Source: Shewanella schlegeliana
Lineage (GTDB): Bacteria; Pseudomonadota; Gammaproteobacteria; Enterobacterales; Shewanellaceae
Reading direction: 5' to 3'
Assembly (NCBI RefSeq): GCF_016765635.1
Contig: NZ_JAESVD010000004.1
Coordinates: 310,001-374,000 of the forward strand
Length of the DNA: 64,000 bases
In this document: positions 56,949-64,000 of the stretch, piece by piece
How the letters are laid out: each line of letters begins with the position of its first letter
Numbering within the stretch: the stretch's first letter is position 1
Position numbers and translations under genes: made by a program
The notes under the pieces: model-generated
Seen by the model: only the letters and a program-made list of their open reading frames with translations
Database searches by the model: none
Told to the model about the DNA's origin: nothing

Positions 56949-58106
56949 CTAAAGAATCGTGCCCGCATTTTCATCCAATAAACGGCGAGAGATAATCAAT
57001 CGCATGATTTCGTTGGTTCCCTCTAATATTTGGTGTACTCGCACATCACGCACGTGGCGCTCTAGTGGGTACTCTCGAATGTAACCATAGCCGCCATGAA
57101 TTTGCAGTGCCGCATCACAGACTTGGAATCCGATATCGGTGGCAAAGCGTTTTGCCATGGCGCAGTATGCGGTGGCTTCTGGATCTTGTTGATCGAGTTT
57201 AAAAGCGGCTAGACGCACTAGCTGACGGGCGGCTACCAGCTCGGTTGCCATATCGGCAAGCTTAAACTGCAGCGCCTGAAATGCCGCCAAAGGCTTACCG
57301 AACTGCTTACGCTCATTCATATATTGAGTCGCACGTTCGAGTGCCGCTTGAGCGGTACCGATTGAACAGGTGGCGATATTAATGCGGCCGCCATCAAGCC
57401 CTTTCATGGCGAAGGTAAAACCTTGTCCCTCTTCACCTAATAGATAAGCGACTGGAACACGCACATTTTCAAAGGTAATTTCACGAGTTGGCTGAGCGTT
57501 CCAGCCCATCTTATCTTCCGCCTTGCCATAGATAATGCCTGCTGCATCGGCTGGAACCGCAATCGCCGAGATCCCTTTAGCTCCTGCGCCTCCGGTGCGG
57601 CACATCACCACTAATAGCTCGGTAGCTCCGGCGCCAGAGATAAAGACTTTTGAGCCAGAAATCACGTACTCATCACCATCACGTACCGCCTTGGTCTGCA
57701 GCGCGGCGGCATCACTACCCGCCCCTGGCTCTGTTAAGCAATATGATGCTAACTTCTCTCCTGTGGTCAGTGACTCTGACCACTCTTGACGCAATGTTTC
57801 ACCACCAAAGCTGGTCACCATCCAAGTGGCCATATTATGAATAGTGAGCATGGCTGTGGTTGCTGTACAGCCCATGGACAGCTGCTCAAAAATAATCGAT
57901 GAATCTAAACGCGATAGTCCCATTCCACCTTCAGATTCTGGCGAATACAGTGAGCAAAAACCTAGCTCTCCCGCCTTTTGGATCACATCTTTTGGAAAGT
58001 GATGCTCTTCATCCCACTTGCCAGCAAACGGTGCTAACTCTTCTGCAGCAAACTGCTGCGCAAGATCGCTAAATTGGCGTTGGTCTTCATTCAGGTTGAA
58101 ATCCAT
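56949..58106 (-). CDS. Acyl-CoA dehydrogenase (isobutyryl-CoA type likely)
   Basis: A 385-residue FAD enzyme making the first double bond in acyl-CoA. The FAD/substrate motif is YCLTEPGAGSDAAAL near residue 130, and the C-terminal signature is QIHGGYGYIREYPLERHVRD near residue 340. The catalytic Glu near residue 370 is in LEGTNEIMR. The operon points to isobutyryl-CoA as substrate. The 173-bp gap to mmsA has no obvious terminator. Confidence 0.93.
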   Translation of the reverse strand: MDFNLNEDQRQFSDLAQQFAAEELAPFAGKWDEEHHFPKDVIQKAGELGFCSLYSPESEGGMGLSRLDSSIIFEQLSMGCTATTAMLTIHNMATWMVTSFGGETLRQEWSESLTTGEKLASYCLTEPGAGSDAAALQTKAVRDGDEYVISGSKVFISGAGATELLVVMCRTGGAGAKGISAIAVPADAAGIIYGKAEDKMGWNAQPTREITFENVRVPVAYLLGEEGQGFTFAMKGLDGGRINIATCSIGTAQAALERATQYMNERKQFGKPLAAFQALQFKLADMATELVAARQLVRLAAFKLDQQDPEATAYCAMAKRFATDIGFQVCDAALQIHGGYGYIREYPLERHVRDVRVHQILEGTNEIMRLIISRRLLDENAGTIL

Positions 58107-58279
58107 CTGGGTACTCCTGTTGTGCTATCTATTGCCTCAGCCTAGGTTCTAGGTCTGCAGACTGTGGGTCTTAAGCAGGCATCTATTGCTGCTGACCTCT
58201 ATTAATTTTTGAATGAGATTTTGCACTCCAACAATCTCCCTCTTCAAAGAGGTTGCCGGAGCGTAAACCGTCTAATGCC

Positions 58280-59779
58280 TTACTTAAGCTCGATTGTCAT
58301 ATTCGGCGCGGAAGCCACTGCAATATCGGACTCAAACCAACGGGCTGTGATGGTTTTCGTCTCGGTATAAAAACGCACCGCTTGCTTTCCGTAGGCGTGC
58401 TGATCGCCATAGAAGCTGCCTTTCCAGCCAGTAAATGAGAAGAAAGGTAGCGGTACAGGAATTGGCACGTTAATCCCAACCTGCCCCACCTCTATTTCAT
58501 GCTGATATTTACGCGCCGCAGCGCCGCTGGCAGTAAAGATAGAGGTACCATTGCCGTAAGGGCTGTCATTTACAATTGCAATCGCTTCTTCAAGAGACTC
58601 GGCATTCATACAGCAAAGCACGGGGCCGAAGATCTCCTCTTGATAGATGCTCATGTCGGTAGTGACCTTATCGAACATAGTCGGGCCAACCCAGTTACCC
58701 GACTCATAACCTTCAACGGTAAAGTCTGTGCCATCGAGTAGGCAATCTGCCCCCTCTTGCTTACCTCTAGCGATTAGGCCAAGGATACGCTGCTTAGCTG
58801 CGGGGCTGATCACAGGACCGTAGGCGGCATCTTTATCATTCCAAAGACCAGGTTTTACCTTAGCAATCGCGTCTTTAAGCTCTGGGATCCACTCTTTCGC
58901 CGCGCCGACAAATACTGCAACAGACAGCGCCATACAGCGTTGACCCGCCGCGCCAACAGAAGCACCAACTAAGTTATTGATCACCTGCTGCTTGTTGGCA
59001 TCTGGCATGATCACGCAGTGGTTTTTCGCGCCTGCAAAGGCCTGTACACGCTTTAGGTTATCGGTACCGGTTTTATAAATGTATTGACCCACATTCACCG
59101 AGCCGACGAATGAGATGGCTTTGATATCTGGATGAGAAAGCAGAATATCCACCGCAGTTTTATCACCATGAATCAGCTGTACTACACCTTTTGGCGCGCC
59201 GGCCTCTTCAAACAATTCAATCAGGCGCTGCGGCGTCATAGGATCTTGCTCTGACGGTTTAAGCACGAAGGTGTTACCGCAAGCAATGGCTAGAGGGAAC
59301 ATCCACAACGGAATCATCGCCGGGAAATTAAACGGGGTAATACCCGCGCATACACCAAGTGGCTGAGTGTAGCTGTAGGTGTCGATTGAACGAGCGACAT
59401 TTTCAACAGTTTCGCCCATCATCATCGAGGCGATATTGCAGGCATGCTCAGCAACTTCAATACCACGCCAAACATCCCCTTTGGCATCATCGAATGTCTT
59501 ACCGGTTTCTTGGGCAAGAATAGTTGCTATCTCATCGTGATGTTCTTTTAGCAAGTACTGGTATCTCAGCATGACCCGAGCACGCTCAGAAACTGGCACC
59601 TCTTTCCAAGTTTGAAAGGCCTGTTTTGCGCTAGCAACAGCCGTTAATACTTCGGCATCGACTGCAGCATTAACCACTGCAATGGTTTCATTATTAGCTG
59701 GATTGGTTACCGCTATCTGCTTTTCGCCTTGGCCTAATACCCATTCACCGTCGATGTAATGCTTCACTTGAGTTGTCAT
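58280..59779 (-). CDS. mmsA: Methylmalonate-semialdehyde dehydrogenase (CoA-acylating)
   Basis: A 499-residue aldehyde dehydrogenase that turns methylmalonate semialdehyde into propionyl-Co[21 protein letters not shown] is near residue 150, and the NAD motif [12 protein letters not shown] is near residue 225. The catalytic Cys is in [17 protein letters not shown] near residue 283. It ends with the conserved [17 protein letters not shown]. It uses CoA and not water, typical of MmsA. It is the second gene of the operon. Confidence 0.95.
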   Translation of the reverse strand: MTTQVKHYIDGEWVLGQGEKQIAVTNPANNETIAVVNAAVDAEVLTAVASAKQAFQTWKEVPVSERARVMLRYQYLLKEHHDEIATILAQETGKTFDDAKGDVWRGIEVAEHACNIASMMMGETVENVARSIDTYSYTQPLGVCAGITPFNFPAMIPLWMFPLAIACGNTFVLKPSEQDPMTPQRLIELFEEAGAPKGVVQLIHGDKTAVDILLSHPDIKAISFVGSVNVGQYIYKTGTDNLKRVQAFAGAKNHCVIMPDANKQQVINNLVGASVGAAGQRCMALSVAVFVGAAKEWIPELKDAIAKVKPGLWNDKDAAYGPVISPAAKQRILGLIARGKQEGADCLLDGTDFTVEGYESGNWVGPTMFDKVTTDMSIYQEEIFGPVLCCMNAESLEEAIAIVNDSPYGNGTSIFTASGAAARKYQHEIEVGQVGINVPIPVPLPFFSFTGWKGSFYGDQHAYGKQAVRFYTETKTITARWFESDIAVASAPNMTIELK

Positions 59780-59969
59780 ATCGCTTCCTACTTTGGCAAT
59801 GCCGTTTTTAGGGCTATTGCAAAATGATGATTAAACTTGGCCAGATTTTTATATTGGCCTTAACTGCAATACTGCCGTTAAGGCCTTGGTCCTAAGTTCG
59901 ACCCTGTCTTGTTGAATTAGTCTTGTTGAATACTGTCGCTTATCGCTTGTTTACCTTTAATAAGAAGCC

Positions 59970-61160
59970 CTATAGCTCAAGAGCCATCGCCGTTGCTTCA
60001 CCGCCGCCAATACAAAGTGACGCTACACCGCGCTTAAGGCCACGGGCTTTTAGGGCGTAAATCAAGGTGACGAGTAGACGTGCCCCCGAGCAACCAATAG
60101 GATGACCCAGTGCGCAGGCACCACCATTCACATTGACTTTGCCGGCATCGAGCCCAAGTTCGGAAATAGCCAACATGGTCACCATGGCGAAGGCTTCGTT
60201 GATCTCGTAAAGATCTACCTCATCCTTACTCCAACTCACTTTTTCAAGCAGTTTATTCATGGCGCCCACTGGCGCAGTAGTGAACATTGATGGCTCTTGT
60301 GCATGGGTGGTGTGGCCCTTAATCGTGGCTAGCACATCAAGCCCTAAGTCATTTGCTTGGCCACGAGTCATTAGCATCAATGCGGCTGCGCCGTCGGAGA
60401 TAGAGCTTGAGTTCGCGGCGGTAATCGTGCCGTCTTTAGCAAAGGCTGGTCGCAGGGTAGGAATTTTATCAGGGCGTGCATTACCGGGTTGCTCATCGAT
60501 ATCGACCACGACATCGCCGCGGCGGTTCGATACGGTAACAGGGGTAATTTCATTGCTAAACGCCCCCGAGCCGATAGCAGCATTAGCTTTTTCCAGTGAA
60601 CTCAGCGCGAAGCTGTCCATCTGCTCGCGGGTAAGTTTAAAGTCATCGGCAGTATTTTGTGCGAATGTCCCCATGGCCCCCCCCGTATAGGCATCTTCGA
60701 GACCGTCAAGGAACATATGGTCCATCACCTTGCCATGGCCCATGCGCATACCGCCACGGGCTTTATCAAGCAAATAAGGCGCTTGACTCATGCTTTCCAT
60801 GCCACCAGCAATCACAATATTTGCACTGCCCGCTTTAATTAAGTCATGGGCTAGCATCACGGTTTTCATACCCGAGCCACATACCTTATTGACTGTGGTT
60901 GCACCTACCGATAGTGGCAGCTCTGCCCCCAGTGTCGCTTGCCTTGCTGGTGCCTGACCTAGACCTGCTGGCAATACACAGCCCATCAAGACTTCATCTA
61001 CCAACTCACCGGCAAGTTCTGTTTGCGCAATCACGCCCTGAATTGCCGTCGCCGCTAATTTAGGAGAGCTAACAGTGGACAACGCGCCTTGGAATCCCCC
61101 CATGGGGGTACGCTTTGCTGCAACAATAACAATATCTTGGTTTGACTGAACTGAACTCAT
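59970..61160 (-). CDS. Acetyl-CoA C-acyltransferase (thiolase)
   Basis: A 396-residue thiolase. The nucleophile Cys is in NKVCGSGMKTVMLAHDLI near residue 91. NEAFAMV is near residue 350, NVNGGACALGHPIGCSGARLLVTL near residue 365, and the second active Cys is in ASLCIGGGEATAM near residue 385. It makes acetyl-CoA plus a shortened acyl-CoA from a 3-oxoacyl-CoA. As the first gene of this operon it may also process isoleucine-derived 2-methylacetoacetyl-CoA. A TTTACG-CGAA-CGTAAA palindrome lies 151 bp upstream. Confidence 0.93.
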   Translation of the reverse strand: MSSVQSNQDIVIVAAKRTPMGGFQGALSTVSSPKLAATAIQGVIAQTELAGELVDEVLMGCVLPAGLGQAPARQATLGAELPLSVGATTVNKVCGSGMKTVMLAHDLIKAGSANIVIAGGMESMSQAPYLLDKARGGMRMGHGKVMDHMFLDGLEDAYTGGAMGTFAQNTADDFKLTREQMDSFALSSLEKANAAIGSGAFSNEITPVTVSNRRGDVVVDIDEQPGNARPDKIPTLRPAFAKDGTITAANSSSISDGAAALMLMTRGQANDLGLDVLATIKGHTTHAQEPSMFTTAPVGAMNKLLEKVSWSKDEVDLYEINEAFAMVTMLAISELGLDAGKVNVNGGACALGHPIGCSGARLLVTLIYALKARGLKRGVASLCIGGGEATAMALEL

Positions 61161-61310
61161 AATTACTCCGGTAATACGCTAGTTAACCTCTATTAGAAAC
61201 CGTCCAAAGTCGCGCGGGTGTAGGATTGTGCGACATAGTTTGTTGACCGTTCTCAGGCTATCGCCTAGCTAACATAAGTGTGATCTTGCTCAACATTTAA
61301 CACTCTGACG

Positions 61311-61326
61311 TTTACGCGAACGTAAA
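61311..61326. promoter_or_regulatory. LiuR-like operator upstream of valine-degradation operon
   Basis: Perfect palindrome TTTACG-CGAA-CGTAAA. It resembles what I recall of the LiuR operator; LiuR is a MerR-family regulator of branched-chain amino acid breakdown in Shewanella. It lies 151 bp before the thiolase start. Confidence 0.65.
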
Positions 61327-61449
61327 GCAAGCAGTTATTGGTCAAATATCTACCAAAGTATAGGGTTGAGATGTCACATAGAATTTACACAAAGATGAGC
61401 AGTATCGACTAAGTAATGACAGAGGTATTGAGTCACGGTTGTCAGAAAC

Positions 61450-61482
61450 AAAAAAGCCGATACGCTGTTGCTGTATCGGCTT
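61450..61482 (-). terminator. Terminator after metA
   Basis: AAGCCGATAC / GTATCGGCTT stem with a 9-nt loop, then TTTT on the minus strand; about 20 bp past the metA stop. Confidence 0.9.
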
Positions 61483-61499
61483 ATTAGTGATGACTAAAG

Positions 61500-62447
61500 C
61501 TATAACTCCTTGGACTCCCAAGGGGTTATGCCCGTCATATCATCGAGATTATAGGGCGTCAGCTGATAGACATAGTAGTTAAGCCAGTTACTCACTAATA
61601 AACTGCCATGGCTATGCCAACGGGCTATTGGCGCTTGCTCGGGATCGTCATTTGTAAAATAGTTTTGTGGTATTTCCGGCGTTAACCCTTGGGCTAAATC
61701 CCGCAGGTACTCATCTTTTAAGGTCGATTTCTGATACTCGGGATGCCCCATCACGAACAGGTTACGATTGCTTTTGCTGAGCACCATATAGGCACCAGCG
61801 GCCTCTGACTCGGTCAAAACCTGAAGCTCTGGGTGCGCCTTTAGCTTTTCGATATCCATCTCAGCAAAGCGGGAATGCGGCGCAAAAAATTCATCATCGA
61901 AGCCACGCAGCAGGGGATAATGCTCACAGGTGCGCTTATGGGTAAATACTCCAGAGCGTTTTGTTGTTAGCAGTGAGCGGTTTAGACCGAATAGGTGGTA
62001 CAGCGCCGCATGCGCCGCCCAGCACAAAAACAGTACCGAGGTAACATGCTGCTGCGACCAATCGATGATCTCGCGGATATGGTCCCAGTACGATACCTCT
62101 TCAAATTCTATCTGCCCGAGAGGGGCGCCGGTAATGATCAGGCCATCGTAATTTTTCTGCCTGACCTGCTCAAAGTCTCGATAGAAGTTATTCATATGAT
62201 CGATAGAAGTATGCTTGGAGGCTTTATCGTGAATACGTAGCAGATCCACATCGACTTGCAGGGGAGTATTACCTAAGAGGCGTAGCAGTTGGGTTTCGGT
62301 CTCAATCTTATTAGGCATTAAGTTAAGGATTAATACCTTCATTGGACGAATATCTTGATGCGCCGCCCGAGTTTCGGACATAACGAAGATATTCTCTGAC
62401 TCCAAGATCTCTGCAGCGGGCAGATCGTCGGGGATTTTAACCGGCAT
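61500..62447 (-). CDS. metA: MetA, homoserine O-acyltransferase
   Basis: A 315-residue enzyme of the class I glutamine-amidotransferase-like fold, acylating homoserine with a succinyl (or acetyl) group in methionine synthesis. The active Cys is in [15 protein letters not shown] near residue 142. His and Glu of [10 protein letters not shown] near residue 235 complete the triad. [24 protein letters not shown] near residue 35 is the family signature. Length equals E. coli MetA (309) closely. No convincing MetJ boxes are seen upstream. Confidence 0.95.
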   Translation of the reverse strand: MPVKIPDDLPAAEILESENIFVMSETRAAHQDIRPMKVLILNLMPNKIETETQLLRLLGNTPLQVDVDLLRIHDKASKHTSIDHMNNFYRDFEQVRQKNYDGLIITGAPLGQIEFEEVSYWDHIREIIDWSQQHVTSVLFLCWAAHAALYHLFGLNRSLLTTKRSGVFTHKRTCEHYPLLRGFDDEFFAPHSRFAEMDIEKLKAHPELQVLTESEAAGAYMVLSKSNRNLFVMGHPEYQKSTLKDEYLRDLAQGLTPEIPQNYFTNDDPEQAPIARWHSHGSLLVSNWLNYYVYQLTPYNLDDMTGITPWESKEL

Positions 62448-62523
62448 AACGCGCCTCTTTATTCTAATTATTTAACCTATCAGAAAGAGACGCGCCAGCT
62501 AGACTAACTCACAGCTAATTTAG

Positions 62524-62925
62524 TTAACGTGCCACCCTCTGTACTAATACAGACATTGGCTCACTCGAGTCCAGATCGATTCGGTAAGCCTGGGTATTAA
62601 TAAACATCAATTTGTCATCTAGCGTGATACGGGCACCTATGTTGTAGGTGTGGCCATCTTCAAATTGATCTCTATTAATTAAAAACTGGAATGGAATCGG
62701 GGTACTAACATCATTACGCTCGAATTCGGCAATCACTTCAGCAGGTGCATCCATTCGCGACACATCTTGAACCTGAACGCTGATCACTGCATCTTCTGGT
62801 AGCGCCATTCGCTCCTTGTACCAAACCTCACCATGGATCTCCACCACAGCATTGGATGTTGCACAACCAGTCAACATGCTTGCTGCTACCGCTAAAGGTA
62901 ATAAAGGCTTAAACCACTGTTTCAT
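62524..62925 (-). CDS. YbaY-like lipoprotein
   Basis: A 133-residue lipoprotein, lipobox LTGCA at Cys-21. The mature domain has the YbaY-family pattern: GEVWYKERMALPEDAVISVQVQDVSRMD, then PFQFLINRD and the YNIGARI strand. Length is near that of E. coli YbaY after the leader. Outer-membrane location; role unknown. It is divergent from the SDR gene at 63142 and 77 bp from the metA start. Confidence 0.88.
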   Translation of the reverse strand: MKQWFKPLLPLAVAASMLTGCATSNAVVEIHGEVWYKERMALPEDAVISVQVQDVSRMDAPAEVIAEFERNDVSTPIPFQFLINRDQFEDGHTYNIGARITLDDKLMFINTQAYRIDLDSSEPMSVLVQRVAR

Positions 62926-63141
62926 ATTTACGCTCCTAATAATACATTAAGACTTCTAGAAGTCTATATGTCCGTACTTGAATTTTATATCAGTTGATCA
63001 AAAAGTCTTTCACGCATCCACACAGATGCTTAATCAAGAAAGTGCATTCTCACTATCCGCATCACAGCAACAGACAATTAATCTTGTTCTAATACACTTA
63101 TCTTTCTATGATAAGTTACCTATTCGAAGTCGAATACCCAT

Positions 63142-63915
63142 ATGACACAAGCAACTGCAATAATTGTGGGCGCTAGCTCATTACTTAGCCGTGAAATTGC
63201 AAAACAACTTGCAGATGAAGGCGTTGAACTGGCCCTATTAGCACAAGATCCACAATCTCTTATCGAGTTTAGCCAATCCTTGCCCACTAAGGCGCAAGTT
63301 TTCCCACTACAAATCGATGAGCCAGAAGCCATTATCAGTACCCTGAATGCCGTTTGGCAATCCCTTGGCGGTGCTCACCTTATTTTGGTCAATACTGGGT
63401 TAACCCATTACGATCCAGAACTGCCTTGGCAGCCAGAGCAAGATATCATCACAGTTAATGTGCAAGGCTTTTCGGCCATTTGCAATACGGCCTTTAGACT
63501 ATTTCGTGATCAAGGCTATGGTCAATTAGCCGCGATTAACTCTATTGCCGGTCTGCGAGGCGGCCCAAGTGTGGCCTATCATGCTTCAAAAGCTTATGCG
63601 CAGAACTACTTCGAAGGTTTGAGCATGCATGCCCAGCGTTTGAAGTTGCCAATCACTATCACCGATATTCAGTTAGGCATGCTAGATAAAGCGGCTATGC
63701 AGCAAAACCGTCTGTGGTTATCGCCACTTCCGGTCGTAGCTGGTCAAATTATTAAAGCGATGAAAGCGGGTAAGCGTCGAGCTTACGTGACTAAGCGCTG
63801 GCGTCTAGTGGCATGGCTAACTAAAGGCTTACCTGAATTTGTTTACAATACTCGCCACTGGAAAACTAAAGCGCAGAAGAAAGCTGAGCGTGCAGCAAAG
63901 AAAGCGTCTAAATAG
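63142..63915 (+). CDS. Short-chain dehydrogenase/reductase, uncertain substrate
   Basis: A 257-residue SDR protein. The Rossmann motif is IIVGASSLLSREIAKQL near residue 7, GASSxxSR rather than the usual GASSGIG, so the cofactor loop is altered. The active-site set is Ser in AINSIAGLRGG and Tyr/Lys in YHASKAYAQ near residue 150. The basic C-terminal tail (TKAQKKAERAAKKASK) is unusual. Substrate is unknown. A strong terminator follows at 63947. Confidence 0.8.
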   Translation: MTQATAIIVGASSLLSREIAKQLADEGVELALLAQDPQSLIEFSQSLPTKAQVFPLQIDEPEAIISTLNAVWQSLGGAHLILVNTGLTHYDPELPWQPEQDIITVNVQGFSAICNTAFRLFRDQGYGQLAAINSIAGLRGGPSVAYHASKAYAQNYFEGLSMHAQRLKLPITITDIQLGMLDKAAMQQNRLWLSPLPVVAGQIIKAMKAGKRRAYVTKRWRLVAWLTKGLPEFVYNTRHWKTKAQKKAERAAKKASK

Positions 63916-63946
63916 AACGCCTAGAGTCATTGTATTATACAAACAT

Positions 63947-63974
63947 AAAAAAGGAGCCAAACGGCTCCTTTTTT
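63947..63974 (+). terminator. Terminator after SDR gene
   Basis: AAAAAAGGAGCC / GGCTCCTTTTTT with an AAAC loop. Confidence 0.92.
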
Positions 63975-64000
63975 ATGGGTGGGAACGGTCCAACTTATCT

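Larger units (their letters stand above)
61161..61499. other. 339-bp promoter region upstream of the thiolase gene
   Basis: Holds the LiuR-like palindrome at 61311-61326 and the metA terminator at 61450-61482. No gene seen. Confidence 0.6.

Noticed and set aside
62448..62523. MetJ boxes upstream of metA
   Set aside because: Only partial AGACGTCT matches, not in tandem; not enough to call.
1..64000. CRISPR arrays, integrases, transposases
   Set aside because: No regularly spaced repeat-spacer unit and no recombinase-like protein seen.

Overview
The window reads as a chromosomal segment of a marine gammaproteobacterium of the genus Shewanella. The evidence is an oleABCD long-chain olefin cluster, a pstC-pstA-pstB-phoU operon with the very long PstC and PstA typical of this group, the valine-degradation operon running from thiolase to SDR under a LiuR-like palindrome, metA beside a YbaY-type lipoprotein, and several short structured repeats in the gaps. 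Composition is moderate in GC and coding density is high. I see no prophage, transposase gene, CRISPR array, rRNA or tRNA. The window is mostly core genome with a few accessory pockets.

Layout. 1-2.5 kb: a cut-off glutathione transferase, a small MscS-type channel and two small conserved proteins. 2.5-7.4 kb (minus): oleA, then a terminator-like hairpin, then tightly packed oleB-oleC-oleD, which condense two acyl chains and convert them to an olefin. 7.7-13.2 kb: a methyltransferase, an unusual double-anchored lipoprotein, DUF1289, a YajD-type HNH protein and a BCCT osmolyte transporter. 13.8-19.4 kb (minus): high-affinity phosphate transport genes with an upstream Pho-box-like repeat and no pstS. 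19.7-25.5 kb: a GcvR-like ACT protein, a diguanylate cyclase, a LysR regulator divergent from a proline-rich lipoprotein with a palindrome between them, and small exported proteins. 25.7-28.6 kb: a large secreted M9-type collagenase. 29-37 kb: a LysE exporter, DUF1415, RNase HI with a viroplasmin domain, a short LETM1-like protein, an M17 aminopeptidase, a porin, a Rof antiterminator, DUF2059 and a nucleoside transporter.

37-47.5 kb is the least dense part. It holds a MITE-like element, an orphan RodA paralogue, a tandem universal stress protein, a VOC protein, a phosphoethanolamine transferase, the ABC-F protein YbiT and one unrecognised gene, with long gaps carrying hairpin repeats. 47.5-50.3 kb is a copper pair: copA facing cueR, with a MerR-type promoter that has a 19-bp spacer. 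50.3-52.9 kb holds the most unusual locus. A full-length S9-family peptidase-like lipoprotein has lost the nucleophile serine and catalytic histidine and has an altered oxyanion motif. Its 3' end runs into degenerate tandem copies that each contain a hairpin.

53.1-61.2 kb (minus) is a seven-gene branched-chain (valine) acyl-CoA degradation operon. metA, a YbaY-like lipoprotein and a short-chain dehydrogenase close the window. Stop codons, spacing, hairpins and motifs were read directly from the sequence. Family names rest on remembered motif patterns, not on a database search.
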